From: Methylococcaceae bacterium
GTDB lineage: Bacteria > Pseudomonadota > Gammaproteobacteria > Methylococcales > Methylomonadaceae
Direction of reading: 5' to 3'
Assembly (NCBI GenBank): GCA_947484105.1
Contig: CANKON010000106.1
Span: 1-5,635, forward strand
DNA: 5,635 nucleotides
Shown here: positions 1 to 5,635 of the stretch, in pieces
Layout: every line of letters starts with the position of its first letter
Numbering within the stretch: the stretch's first letter is position 1
The notes under the pieces: generated by a model
Databases searched by the model: none
Told to the model about the DNA's origin: nothing
The model's input: the letters and a program-made list of their open reading frames with translations, nothing else
Position numbers and translations under genes: made by a program

Positions 1-1719
1 CAAAATTGGTTTAGCGTCGAAGGCGATTTACAAATTGATGACGGGCAAGTGTTGGATATGCAACGATTGATGAATTTGTTAGCAAATTCTTCGAGCCGTT
101 TTTTACAACTCGAAGACGGGCAAATCATTACGCTAACAAAAGAATTACGCCAACGTTTAGACGATTTGCGTGGAGTTGGCGAAGTTAAAGACGACAAAGT
201 GCAATTTCACGCACTTGCCGCCCAAGCGTTGGATGAAATCACTGATGGTATGAAAATCAAAGCCAGCAAGCCGTGGAAAGACCAGCTTAAAAAGTTAGAT
301 GAATTGGTGGATTTAAAACCAAAGGTACCTTCAACGTTGCAAGGCGAATTGCGTGATTATCAGCACGAAGGGTTTGTTTGGATGAGCCGATTGGCACATT
401 GGGGTGCGGGGGCGTGTTTGGCGGATGACATGGGATTGGGTAAAACCATTCAGGCACTCGCCTTGATTTTATCGCGTGCGCCAAACGGGGCGACCTTGAT
501 TCTTGCGCCCACCTCAGTTTGTATCAATTGGGCAGAAGAAGCGGCTCGGTTTGCCCCGACCTTGAACGTGCAAATTTTCGGCAATGGCGACCGCCAAACG
601 ATGCTGGATAATGCGGGCGCGTTTGATTTGATTATTTGCAGTTATGGGCTGTTGCAAACAGAAGGTGAACGTTTGCAAGAAGTGGAATGGCACACATTGA
701 TTGCCGACGAAGCGCAAGCGATTAAAAATGGCATGACCAAACGCTCAAAGGCGGCGATGGCGTTGAAAGCCGATTTCAGAATGGTTACAACAGGCACGCC
801 GATTGAAAATCATTTGGGTGAATTGTGGAATTTGTTTAATTTTATCAACCCAAGTTTGCTTGGTTCATTAGCAAAATTTAATGAGCGTTACGCGAATCCA
901 ATCGAAAATAATCATGACCATAACGCGCAACAACGCTTGAAAAAAGTGTTACGTCCATTCATTTTGCGCCGTTTAAAAAATGATGTATTGACCGAATTAC
1001 CCGCGCGTACCGAAGTCACGTTGCACATTGAATTAAGCAACGAAGAACGGGCATTTTATGAAGCCTTGCGCCGAGATGCGTTGAAAGTGATGCAAGAAGC
1101 ACAAACGCAGTCGGGACAACAATTACAAGTTTTAGCAGAAATCATGAAACTGCGTCGTGCTTGCTGTAATCCCCGTTTAGTCATGGAAGACAGTCCATTG
1201 ATGAGTTCAAAACTTGAAGCCTTTGAAGAATTAGTCGATGAGTTGCTCGACAATAAACATAAAGCGTTGGTGTTTAGTCAATTTGTGGGGCATTTGACGT
1301 TGATTAGAGAATTGCTCGATAAAAAAGGCATTCCTTATCATTATTTAGATGGCTCAACGCCTGTGCCTCAACGTAAAAAAGCGATGAATGCCTTTCAAGC
1401 AGGCGAAGGGGATTTATTTTTAATTAGTTTGAAAGCAGGCGGCACAGGTTTAAATTTAACGGCCGCCGATTATGTGATTCACATGGATCCGTGGTGGAAT
1501 CCTGCCGTCGAAGACCAAGCCTCCGACCGCGCACACCGAATGGGACAAAAACGCCCCGTAACGGTTTATCGTTTGGTCGCAAAAGATACGATTGAAGACA
1601 AAATTGTGGCGTTGCATCATCAAAAACGAGATTTGGCAAATAGCTTGCTCGAAGGCGGTGAATTGAGCGGAAAAATGTCGGTCGATGATATGTTAATGCT
1701 ATTGCGTGATGTGGATTAA
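1..1719 (+). CDS. SWI2/SNF2-family DEAD/DEAH-like ATPase, C-terminal part (5' end outside window)
   Basis: The reading frame is open from base 1, so the true start lies to the left; 572 codons are visible. An in-frame GTG at 49 is not a credible start, because the codons before it (NWFSVEGDLQIDDGQ) read as family sequence. The visible part holds a complete two-lobe SF2 motor: motif I GLGKT at 433-447, motif II DEAQ at 706-717, motif III-type TGTPIEN near 790-810, an AGGTGLNL motif V near 1435-1458 and motif VI DRAHRMGQ at 1525-1548. These are hallmarks of Snf2 ATPases, which translocate on double-stranded DNA and remodel protein-DNA complexes rather than unwind strands. Bacterial members of this type are often about 1000 residues or more with variable N-terminal domains, sometimes a SWIM zinc finger, which would be off-window here. 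The cellular role in bacteria is poorly known. It is followed after 18 bases by the next gene, suggesting cotranscription. RapA is a less likely identity, given the different N-terminal flank and C-terminal end right after the motor. Confidence 0.93.
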   Translation, partial: QNWFSVEGDLQIDDGQVLDMQRLMNLLANSSSRFLQLEDGQIITLTKELRQRLDDLRGVGEVKDDKVQFHALAAQALDEITDGMKIKASKPWKDQLKKLDELVDLKPKVPSTLQGELRDYQHEGFVWMSRLAHWGAGACLADDMGLGKTIQALALILSRAPNGATLILAPTSVCINWAEEAARFAPTLNVQIFGNGDRQTMLDNAGAFDLIICSYGLLQTEGERLQEVEWHTLIADEAQAIKNGMTKRSKAAMALKADFRMVTTGTPIENHLGELWNLFNFINPSLLGSLAKFNERYANPIENNHDHNAQQRLKKVLRPFILRRLKNDVLTELPARTEVTLHIELSNEERAFYEALRRDALKVMQEAQTQSGQQLQVLAEIMKLRRACCNPRLVMEDSPLMSSKLEAFEELVDELLDNKHKALVFSQFVGHLTLIRELLDKKGIPYHYLDGSTPVPQRKKAMNAFQAGEGDLFLISLKAGGTGLNLTAADYVIHMDPWWNPAVEDQASDRAHRMGQKRPVTVYRLVAKDTIEDKIVALHHQKRDLANSLLEGGELSGKMSVDDMLMLLRDVD

Positions 1720-1724
1720 CAAAA

Positions 1725-1730
1725 AGAGGA
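1725..1730 (+). promoter_or_regulatory. Ribosome binding site that decides the start of the oxidoreductase gene
   Basis: AGAGGA lies 1 base before an ATG at 1732 and 7 bases before a second in-frame ATG at 1738. Only the second has workable Shine-Dalgarno spacing, and it gives the usual family N-terminus MKAI. The start at 1738 is therefore preferred over the longer reading. Confidence 0.7.
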
Positions 1731-1737
1731 AATGAAA

Positions 1738-2733
1738 ATGAAAGCAATTTTAATGACAGCCATTGGCGAAAGTTCGGTTTTAGTTGAACAAGAAATCGCT
1801 GAACCCACGTTAAAAACATCAACAGAAATCAAAGTTAAATTGCACGCCGCTGGCGTAAATCCTGTCGATACCAAAATTCGCAAAGGCGGTTTATTTTATC
1901 CGAATGCAGAATTACCTGCGGTTTTGGGTTGTGATGGCGCAGGTGAAATCGTTGAAATTGGCGAGTCGGTAACGAATTTTAAAATCGGCGATAAAGTGTG
2001 GTTTTGTAATGGCGGTTTAGGACGCGAACAAGGTAATTATGCGGAATTTACAACGATTGAACAGCGTTGGGCAAGTTTAATGCCTCAATCAATTTCGTTT
2101 GAAAATGCGGCAGCCGCGCCACTGGTTTTAATTACCGCGTGGGGGGCGTTGTTTGAACGCGGGAATTTGCAAGCAGGTCAAACAGTTTTGATTCACGCGG
2201 GTGCTGGCGGCGTAGGACACGTTGCCATTCAGCTCGCAAAAATTGCAGGCGCGAAAGTGATTACCACCGTGAGTTCAAACGAAAAAGCCGATTTTGTAAA
2301 ATCCCTTGGTGCAGATGAAATCATTTTTTATAACCAAACCGACATTGCCAACGAAGTGAATCGTTTAACGCAAAATCAGGGCGCGGATTTGGTTTTTGAT
2401 ACCGTTGGCGCAGATGTTTTCAAAGAAAGTATTGCTTGTACCGCGCATTTCGGGCGAATTGTAACGTTACTCGATGCCTCAAATTTAGATTTAAACGAAG
2501 CACGAATGCGAAATCTGTTAATTGGTTTTGAATTGATGCTCACGCCGATGTTGCGTGATTTGGATTTTGAACGTGATAAGCAAATTGCATTACTGAAAAA
2601 ATGTGCGAATTATATCGACGCGGGGAAATTAAAAATTCACGTCAGCCACGTTTTACCTTTAGCTGAGGCGAAAATTGCCCACGATTTAATCGAAGTGGGT
2701 CACACGATAGGTAAATTAGTTCTTTCTATTTAA
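1738..2733 (+). CDS. Zinc-free MDR-family NAD(P)H quinone oxidoreductase-like protein
   Basis: This is a 331-residue cytosolic medium-chain dehydrogenase/reductase, the normal length for the quinone reductase/zeta-crystallin branch. Residues about 1-120 form the GroES-like catalytic domain, with the NPVD motif at 41-44 and GCDGAGEIVEIG around 64-75. A Rossmann domain follows, with the nucleotide-binding motif AGAGGVG at 154-160 and the typical AIQLAK helix. The catalytic-zinc ligands and the four-cysteine structural-zinc lobe of alcohol dehydrogenases are absent, which points to a zinc-independent reductase. No acidic residue ends the second Rossmann strand (TTVSSNEK, 177-184), which fits a preference for NADPH; this is inference. 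The substrate could be a quinone or another activated enone, and sequence alone does not decide. It sits 18 bases after the SNF2 gene and 11 bases before the RegB-type kinase gene, so it is probably cotranscribed with both. The gene could be annotated generically as a zinc-binding alcohol dehydrogenase family protein, but that name would mislead. Confidence 0.88.
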   Translation: MKAILMTAIGESSVLVEQEIAEPTLKTSTEIKVKLHAAGVNPVDTKIRKGGLFYPNAELPAVLGCDGAGEIVEIGESVTNFKIGDKVWFCNGGLGREQGNYAEFTTIEQRWASLMPQSISFENAAAAPLVLITAWGALFERGNLQAGQTVLIHAGAGGVGHVAIQLAKIAGAKVITTVSSNEKADFVKSLGADEIIFYNQTDIANEVNRLTQNQGADLVFDTVGADVFKESIACTAHFGRIVTLLDASNLDLNEARMRNLLIGFELMLTPMLRDLDFERDKQIALLKKCANYIDAGKLKIHVSHVLPLAEAKIAHDLIEVGHTIGKLVLSI

Positions 2734-2744
2734 TACGAGCGACT

Positions 2745-4121
2745 ATGTTTTCCTACGTTTCTTCTAAATCTGAACTCTCTTTTCGGCAAAATTTACGCTG
2801 GCTGTTTGTATTGCGAAATTTAATGCTGTTTGGCGAAATTTTTCTAATTTTCATTTCAATTTACGGTTTATATATTGAATTACCACAACGCCCGTTATGG
2901 TGGATTGTTGCAAGCATTGCAGCGATAAATATCTATACTTGGTTACGCTTGGAAGATGAAACGCCCGTTACGGCACAAGAAATTTTTGTGCAATTGGTGT
3001 TAGATGTTTTGGCAATTACCGCCCTGCTTTATCCGACAGGCGGCGCGTCAAATCCAATTATTTGGGTGTATTTATTGCCGTTGATGATTACGGCAATTAT
3101 GTTGCCGCCCATTTATGCGTGGTACATGGTGATTTTAACGACCACGATGTACACCATATTGATGGTTTATAACATTGCATTGCCCTCCATTTCTCCCCAT
3201 TTAAGTCACGGTTCAATCATTGACCTTTCAGAAATGTCGCACTTGGAAATACTTGAACAAGCGCACGTTATGCGTGATCAAAATTATTTTAATTTACACA
3301 TTTTTGGAATGTGGTTTGGGTTTGTGTTTAGCGCGGGATTAGTCGCATTTTTTGTGGTGGAATTAGCCGAAACCTTAAAAAGTCGCGAGCGCAGTTTAGC
3401 CGAAGCCCGTGAAAATGCGTTACGAAATGAACGTGTCGTGGCACTTGGAACGCTTGCAGCAAGCGCGGCACATGATATGGGAACGCCGCTGGGAACGATG
3501 GCAATTATCGCGCATGATTTAATGCAGGATTATTCGTATTGTAATCATCCTGATTTGTACGAAAAAATGTCAATTATTGAAGAGCAAATCAATCGCTGCA
3601 AACAAGCCTTATCAGTGATGTCCGAATCCGCAGGTGAAATGCGTGCTGAATCGGGAAAAATTATGCTACTGAGTGATTATTTAGAAAGCGTCATAACGCA
3701 ATGGCGCACGCATAATGTTCGGACAAAATTAAACTTCGTCATTGATTCCGAGGTAAATCTGAACAGGGAAATTATCGCCGAGCGCACATTAACGCACGCT
3801 TTGATTAACGTTTTAAATAATGCCGCGAGCGTAACCAATCCTGATTTAGGCATTGAATTTCAGGCCACTTGGGACAGAGAAAATACCACGATTGAAATTT
3901 GTGATTTCGGTCTTGGTTTTCCAGACACTTTAATTAAATTTGCGGGGAAACAACCCGTTATCAGCGATAAAAGTGGTTTGGGCGTTGGGTTATTTTTGAG
4001 TTATTCGACGCTGCAACGTTTAGGCGGAAAAATAGAATTATCGAATCGCACCGAAGGCGGCGCACGAGTCACCCTCACATTGCCATTATTAGCCGATAAA
4101 GAAGAAAACGAAGATGAGTGA
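2745..4121 (+). CDS. regB: RegB/PrrB/RoxS-type membrane redox sensor histidine kinase
   Basis: The 458-residue inner-membrane kinase should phosphorylate the response regulator encoded next to it, according to respiratory redox state. Six hydrophobic segments are visible at about 19-43, 51-69, 80-97, 104-120, 123-146 and 184-207, followed by a charged linker (208-232). The H-box ALGTLAASAAHDMGTPLG puts the phospho-accepting histidine at 243. The redox-box cysteine of the family is present as C285 in QINRCKQAL. The ATP-binding domain has an N-box (HALINVLNNA, 351-360), G1 DFGLGF (387-392) and G2 GLGVG (411-415). The quinone-site heptapeptide, described as GGxxNPF in Rhodobacter RegB, reads GGASNPI at 99-105, so the last residue is Ile instead of Phe. 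The start ATG has only a weak GAG Shine-Dalgarno at 2737-2739, suggesting reliance on translation from the upstream gene. The stop overlaps the regulator's start. The family assignment is firm; the regulated pathways are not visible here. Confidence 0.93.
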   Translation: MFSYVSSKSELSFRQNLRWLFVLRNLMLFGEIFLIFISIYGLYIELPQRPLWWIVASIAAINIYTWLRLEDETPVTAQEIFVQLVLDVLAITALLYPTGGASNPIIWVYLLPLMITAIMLPPIYAWYMVILTTTMYTILMVYNIALPSISPHLSHGSIIDLSEMSHLEILEQAHVMRDQNYFNLHIFGMWFGFVFSAGLVAFFVVELAETLKSRERSLAEARENALRNERVVALGTLAASAAHDMGTPLGTMAIIAHDLMQDYSYCNHPDLYEKMSIIEEQINRCKQALSVMSESAGEMRAESGKIMLLSDYLESVITQWRTHNVRTKLNFVIDSEVNLNREIIAERTLTHALINVLNNAASVTNPDLGIEFQATWDRENTTIEICDFGLGFPDTLIKFAGKQPVISDKSGLGVGLFLSYSTLQRLGGKIELSNRTEGGARVTLTLPLLADKEENEDE

Positions 4122-4659
4122 AGAATTAGATAATCCACGATTATTGCTGGTTGATGATGACAAAACTTTTTGCAGCGTTCTAAAAAGCGCGTTAATCAAA
4201 CGTAATTATGATGTTTTAGTGGCTTACGATGTCGCCGAAGGCATCACGCTTGCCGAACAAAATTTGCCCGAATACGCCGTGATTGATTTACGCATTGGTT
4301 TTGAATCGGGTTTGGAATTGGTTAAAAAATTGATTTCGCTCGATGACAATACTCGCATTGTGATGTTGACGGGATTTGCGAGTATTGCAACGGCGGTTGA
4401 AGCGATAAAATTGGGCGCTACGCATTATTTAACCAAACCAGCAAATGCTGATGAAATTGTGGCGGCGTTGCTGAAAAATGAAGGCGATACGTCAACAATA
4501 ATCAGCGATGTGCCATTATCGGTAAAGCGATTGGAATGGGAACATTTGCAAAAAGTGTTAATGCAGCATGACGGCAATGTTTCAGCGGCGGCACGCGCGT
4601 TAAATATGCACCGCCGCACGTTGCAACGTAAATTAGAAAAACGTCCTGTTCAATTATGA
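4114..4659 (+). CDS. regA: RegA/PrrA/RoxR-type response regulator with Fis-like DNA-binding domain
   Basis: The 181-residue cytosolic transcription regulator is the evident partner of the RegB-type kinase. The receiver domain (about 9-122) has the acidic pocket D14-D15, the phospho-acceptor D58 in AVIDLRI, T86 in MLTGF and K108 in YLTKP. After a linker comes a Fis-type helix-turn-helix (about 140-178) containing GNVSAAARALNMHRRTLQRK, the highly conserved DNA-recognition end of the family. The length matches known RegA/PrrA proteins. The linker (about 121-137) contains a single proline, whereas Rhodobacter RegA has a run of four. The ATG lies inside the end of regB, in the 8-base overlap ATGAGTGA, so translational coupling is likely. 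Family members act on promoters for oxidases, photosynthesis, CO2 and N2 fixation or cyanide-insensitive respiration, depending on the host; targets in this organism are unknown. The 3' end overlaps the convergent gene by 6 bases. Confidence 0.95.
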   Translation: MSEELDNPRLLLVDDDKTFCSVLKSALIKRNYDVLVAYDVAEGITLAEQNLPEYAVIDLRIGFESGLELVKKLISLDDNTRIVMLTGFASIATAVEAIKLGATHYLTKPANADEIVAALLKNEGDTSTIISDVPLSVKRLEWEHLQKVLMQHDGNVSAAARALNMHRRTLQRKLEKRPVQL

Positions 4660-4675
4660 AATTTGGATTTCATAA
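4654..4675. repeat. Perfect 9-bp inverted repeat over two convergent stop codons
   Basis: TTATGAAAT (4654-4662) and ATTTCATAA (4667-4675) are perfect reverse complements around a 4-base loop. The left arm contains both stop codons: TGA of regA (4657-4659) and TAA of the - strand gene (complement of 4654-4656). Only one of nine pairs is G-C and there is no clear T-tract on either side, so it would be a weak intrinsic terminator. It could serve as a bidirectional 3' end or a pause site, or simply be coincidence in AT-rich coding sequence. Confidence 0.45.
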
Positions 4676-5454
4676 CCACCGAATTTTCGTATATTCAAAA
4701 CGCCTTTCTCAAAAATTAAATACTGTCCTTTGATGCCGTGTAAAACACCTGAAATATGCGGCGTTTTATCAAAATTCAACGCACTAATTTTGGTTGGCGC
4801 AATCGCAATCGGATAATTTAAATCAACCACTTCCGCATCGGCTAAAAATTCGATTTCGTTTTGATTAAGTTGGTTTAATTCGTCAGCACAAATCGCTAAC
4901 AATTTGTCACGTTCTGCCATTAAATCCAACGGTTCAATTTGATGTTTCAACATCCGTTGCCATTGCGTTTTATCTGCAACGTGTTTCGCAAGTAGCGTTT
5001 CAATCAAGCCTGACATTTTGCGTGATGTGACTTTGAAAATCGGTAACGCTTGAATTGCGCCTTGGTCAATCCAACGTGTTGGAATTTGGGTGTGGCGCGT
5101 GATGCCAACTTTTAAGCCACTCGTATTTGATAAATACACAAAATGTGGCTGAAAACAAAACGATTCTGCCCATTTCGTATCGCGACACGTTCCGAAAGCG
5201 TGATGACACGTTTCAGGTTTCATCATGCACATATCACATTGCGCGAGCCGCGAAAAACACGGATAACAATAACCTTGATTAAAGCTTTTTCTCATTGGCA
5301 TATTGCAATGCAAACAATACAAATTGCCCGTATGTTTCAATGTCACCATTTGTCCAATCAAATCGTTTAGCGGCACACGCTGATGATTTAAAACTAATTC
5401 ATAACGAATCGTTGCGTCATGAATTGCTACCATTTTTTCTAATCGCCCTTGCAT
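4654..5454 (-). CDS. DUF2797-family protein: Cys-rich metal-binding region plus GIY-YIG-like core
   Basis: This is a 266-residue protein of unknown function. I chose the ATG at 5454-5452 because GAGGA (5464-5460) precedes it at good spacing. The longer reading from 5511 adds 19 residues without a visible ribosome site and would cover the likely promoter. Residues 47-100 hold nine cysteines, including pairs CLHC (47-50), CYPC (63-66) and CDMC (73-76), then CHH (83-85), C90 and C100, which suggests one or two zinc sites. Next is FVYLSN (105-110), LKVGITR (114-120) and RWIDQGA (127-133), with E152 further on. This order resembles a GIY-YIG nuclease fold (paired Y and G strands, Arg, later Glu), although the exact GIY and YIG triplets are not present. 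The C-terminus GIKGQYLIFEKGVLNIRKF with GGYEI is typical of DUF2797 proteins. No signal peptide or membrane segment is seen. It converges on regA and is divergent from ppa. Nuclease activity is inference only. Confidence 0.82.
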   Translation of the reverse strand: MQGRLEKMVAIHDATIRYELVLNHQRVPLNDLIGQMVTLKHTGNLYCLHCNMPMRKSFNQGYCYPCFSRLAQCDMCMMKPETCHHAFGTCRDTKWAESFCFQPHFVYLSNTSGLKVGITRHTQIPTRWIDQGAIQALPIFKVTSRKMSGLIETLLAKHVADKTQWQRMLKHQIEPLDLMAERDKLLAICADELNQLNQNEIEFLADAEVVDLNYPIAIAPTKISALNFDKTPHISGVLHGIKGQYLIFEKGVLNIRKFGGYEIQIS

Positions 5455-5459
5455 TTTTT

Positions 5460-5464
5460 TCCTC
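5460..5464 (-). promoter_or_regulatory. Ribosome binding site that decides the DUF2797 start
   Basis: On the - strand GAGGA is followed by a short A-run and ATG at 5454, giving standard Shine-Dalgarno spacing. No comparable site precedes the upstream in-frame ATG at 5511, which supports the shorter protein. Confidence 0.7.
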
Positions 5465-5465
5465 G

Positions 5466-5495
5466 TTAAAAAGCACACCGTAAGTCTGGTATAAT
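5466..5495 (+). promoter_or_regulatory. Extended -10 sigma-70 promoter of ppa
   Basis: A perfect -10 TATAAT at 5490-5495 is preceded by TG at 5487-5488, giving an extended -10 element. The best -35 is a weak TTAAAA at 5466-5471 with an 18-base spacer. Transcription would begin near 5502, leaving a leader of about 34 bases with AGAGGA (5526-5531) before the ppa ATG. A strong, little-regulated promoter fits a housekeeping enzyme. Confidence 0.75.
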
Positions 5496-5516
5496 GCCGC
5501 AATTCACACACTTTAA
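5488..5516 (-). promoter_or_regulatory. Candidate promoter of the DUF2797 gene, overlapping the ppa promoter
   Basis: Read on the - strand, TTAAAG (5516-5511) and TATACC (5493-5488) are separated by exactly 17 bases. Transcription would begin near 5481, giving a short leader that contains the GAGGA site. The -10 shares its TATA bases with the TATAAT of the ppa promoter. Each hexamer is an imperfect match, so this is a prediction only. Confidence 0.4.
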
Positions 5517-5535
5517 CCCTAAAAAAGAGGATTTT

Positions 5536-5635
5536 ATGTCTTTAATGCGCGTGCCATCTGGCAAAAATTTACCCGACGAAATTAACGTCATCATTGAAAT
5601 TCCTGCTTACAGCGACCCCGTTAAATATGAAGTTG
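5536..5635 (+). CDS. ppa: Inorganic pyrophosphatase, family I, N-terminal 33 residues (runs off window)
   Basis: The cytosolic enzyme hydrolyses pyrophosphate to two phosphates with magnesium, pulling biosynthetic reactions such as nucleic acid and aminoacyl-tRNA synthesis forward. The visible N-terminus, from [13 protein letters not shown] through [16 protein letters not shown], aligns without gaps by eye with my recollection of E. coli Ppa. It retains E21, K30 and E32, equivalent to the active-site E20, K29 and E31 of the mature E. coli enzyme. The start has AGAGGA at 5526-5531. The complete protein should be about 175-180 residues, with most of the active site off-window. Its extended -10 promoter lies in the divergent region shared with the DUF2797 gene. 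Confidence 0.93.
   Translation, partial: MSLMRVPSGKNLPDEINVIIEIPAYSDPVKYEV

Noticed and set aside
1732..1737. Upstream ATG of the oxidoreductase gene
   Set aside because: Only 1 base separates it from AGAGGA, too close for initiation; the ATG at 1738 gives the usual MKA-type start.
1424..1822. 132-codon open frame on the - strand crossing the SNF2/MDR junction
   Set aside because: It lies opposite the conserved SNF2 motif V-VI region and the MDR start, has no recognisable domain, and looks like a shadow of the + strand genes.
5143..5483. Two short + strand open frames (75 and 62 codons) opposite the DUF2797 gene
   Set aside because: They are antisense to the conserved cysteine-rich coding region, with no recognisable product.
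5479..5505. Possible RegA-type operator in the ppa/DUF2797 divergent region (GCGGCA on the - strand)
   Set aside because: Only one half of the described RegA consensus matches; the GTCGC-like half is not found at the required spacing, so it is likely chance.
5455..5511. Longer DUF2797 reading beginning at the ATG at 5511 (19 extra residues)
   Set aside because: It has no ribosome site and would overlap the predicted promoter elements; the ATG at 5454 has GAGGA at good spacing and fits the family N-terminus better.
1..5635. DNA uptake sequences, CRISPR repeats, insertion-sequence ends, tRNA genes
   Set aside because: Reading through the window showed no recurring uptake word, spaced repeat, terminal inverted repeat with transposase, or tRNA-like sequence.

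Overview
The window looks like a compact stretch of chromosome from a moderately AT-rich gammaproteobacterium. The response regulator carries the RegA/PrrA/RoxR-type C-terminus, and its neighbour is a RegB/PrrB/RoxS-type kinase. Family I inorganic pyrophosphatase starts at the right edge. Coding is dense, spacers are short, and codon choice favours TTA, GAA and AAA. I cannot place the genus; a sulfur- or methane-oxidising lineage is only a guess. I see no insertion sequence, phage gene, CRISPR array, tRNA or rRNA.

Layout. Positions 1-4659 hold four genes on the + strand with almost no space between them: the C-terminal 572 codons of a large bacterial SWI2/SNF2-family ATPase (start outside the window), a zinc-free MDR quinone oxidoreductase-like enzyme, a RegB-type six-TM sensor histidine kinase, and its RegA-type response regulator. 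The gaps are 18 and 11 bases, and the kinase and regulator genes overlap by 8 bases. No terminator or convincing internal promoter is visible, so one transcript could carry all four. A DUF2797-type gene on the - strand converges on regA; their stop codons overlap and sit in a perfect 9-bp inverted repeat. An 81-base divergent region (5455-5535) then separates the DUF2797 gene from ppa, which runs off the right edge. That region holds an extended -10 promoter for ppa and, on the opposite strand, a candidate promoter whose -10 shares the same TATA bases.

How the genes may work together. RegB/RegA systems adjust respiration, carbon fixation, nitrogen fixation and related energy metabolism to the redox state of the quinone pool. 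This kinase keeps the phospho-accepting histidine and the redox-box cysteine, but its quinone-site heptapeptide differs from the described consensus at the last residue. A quinone reductase-like enzyme lies immediately upstream of the kinase gene, which makes a link between the enzyme and the sensed signal plausible but unproven. The SNF2 ATPase has no obvious link to redox sensing. I found no strong evidence of a wholly new system. The least characterised item is the DUF2797 protein, which combines a cysteine-rich metal-binding region with a GIY-YIG-like core.
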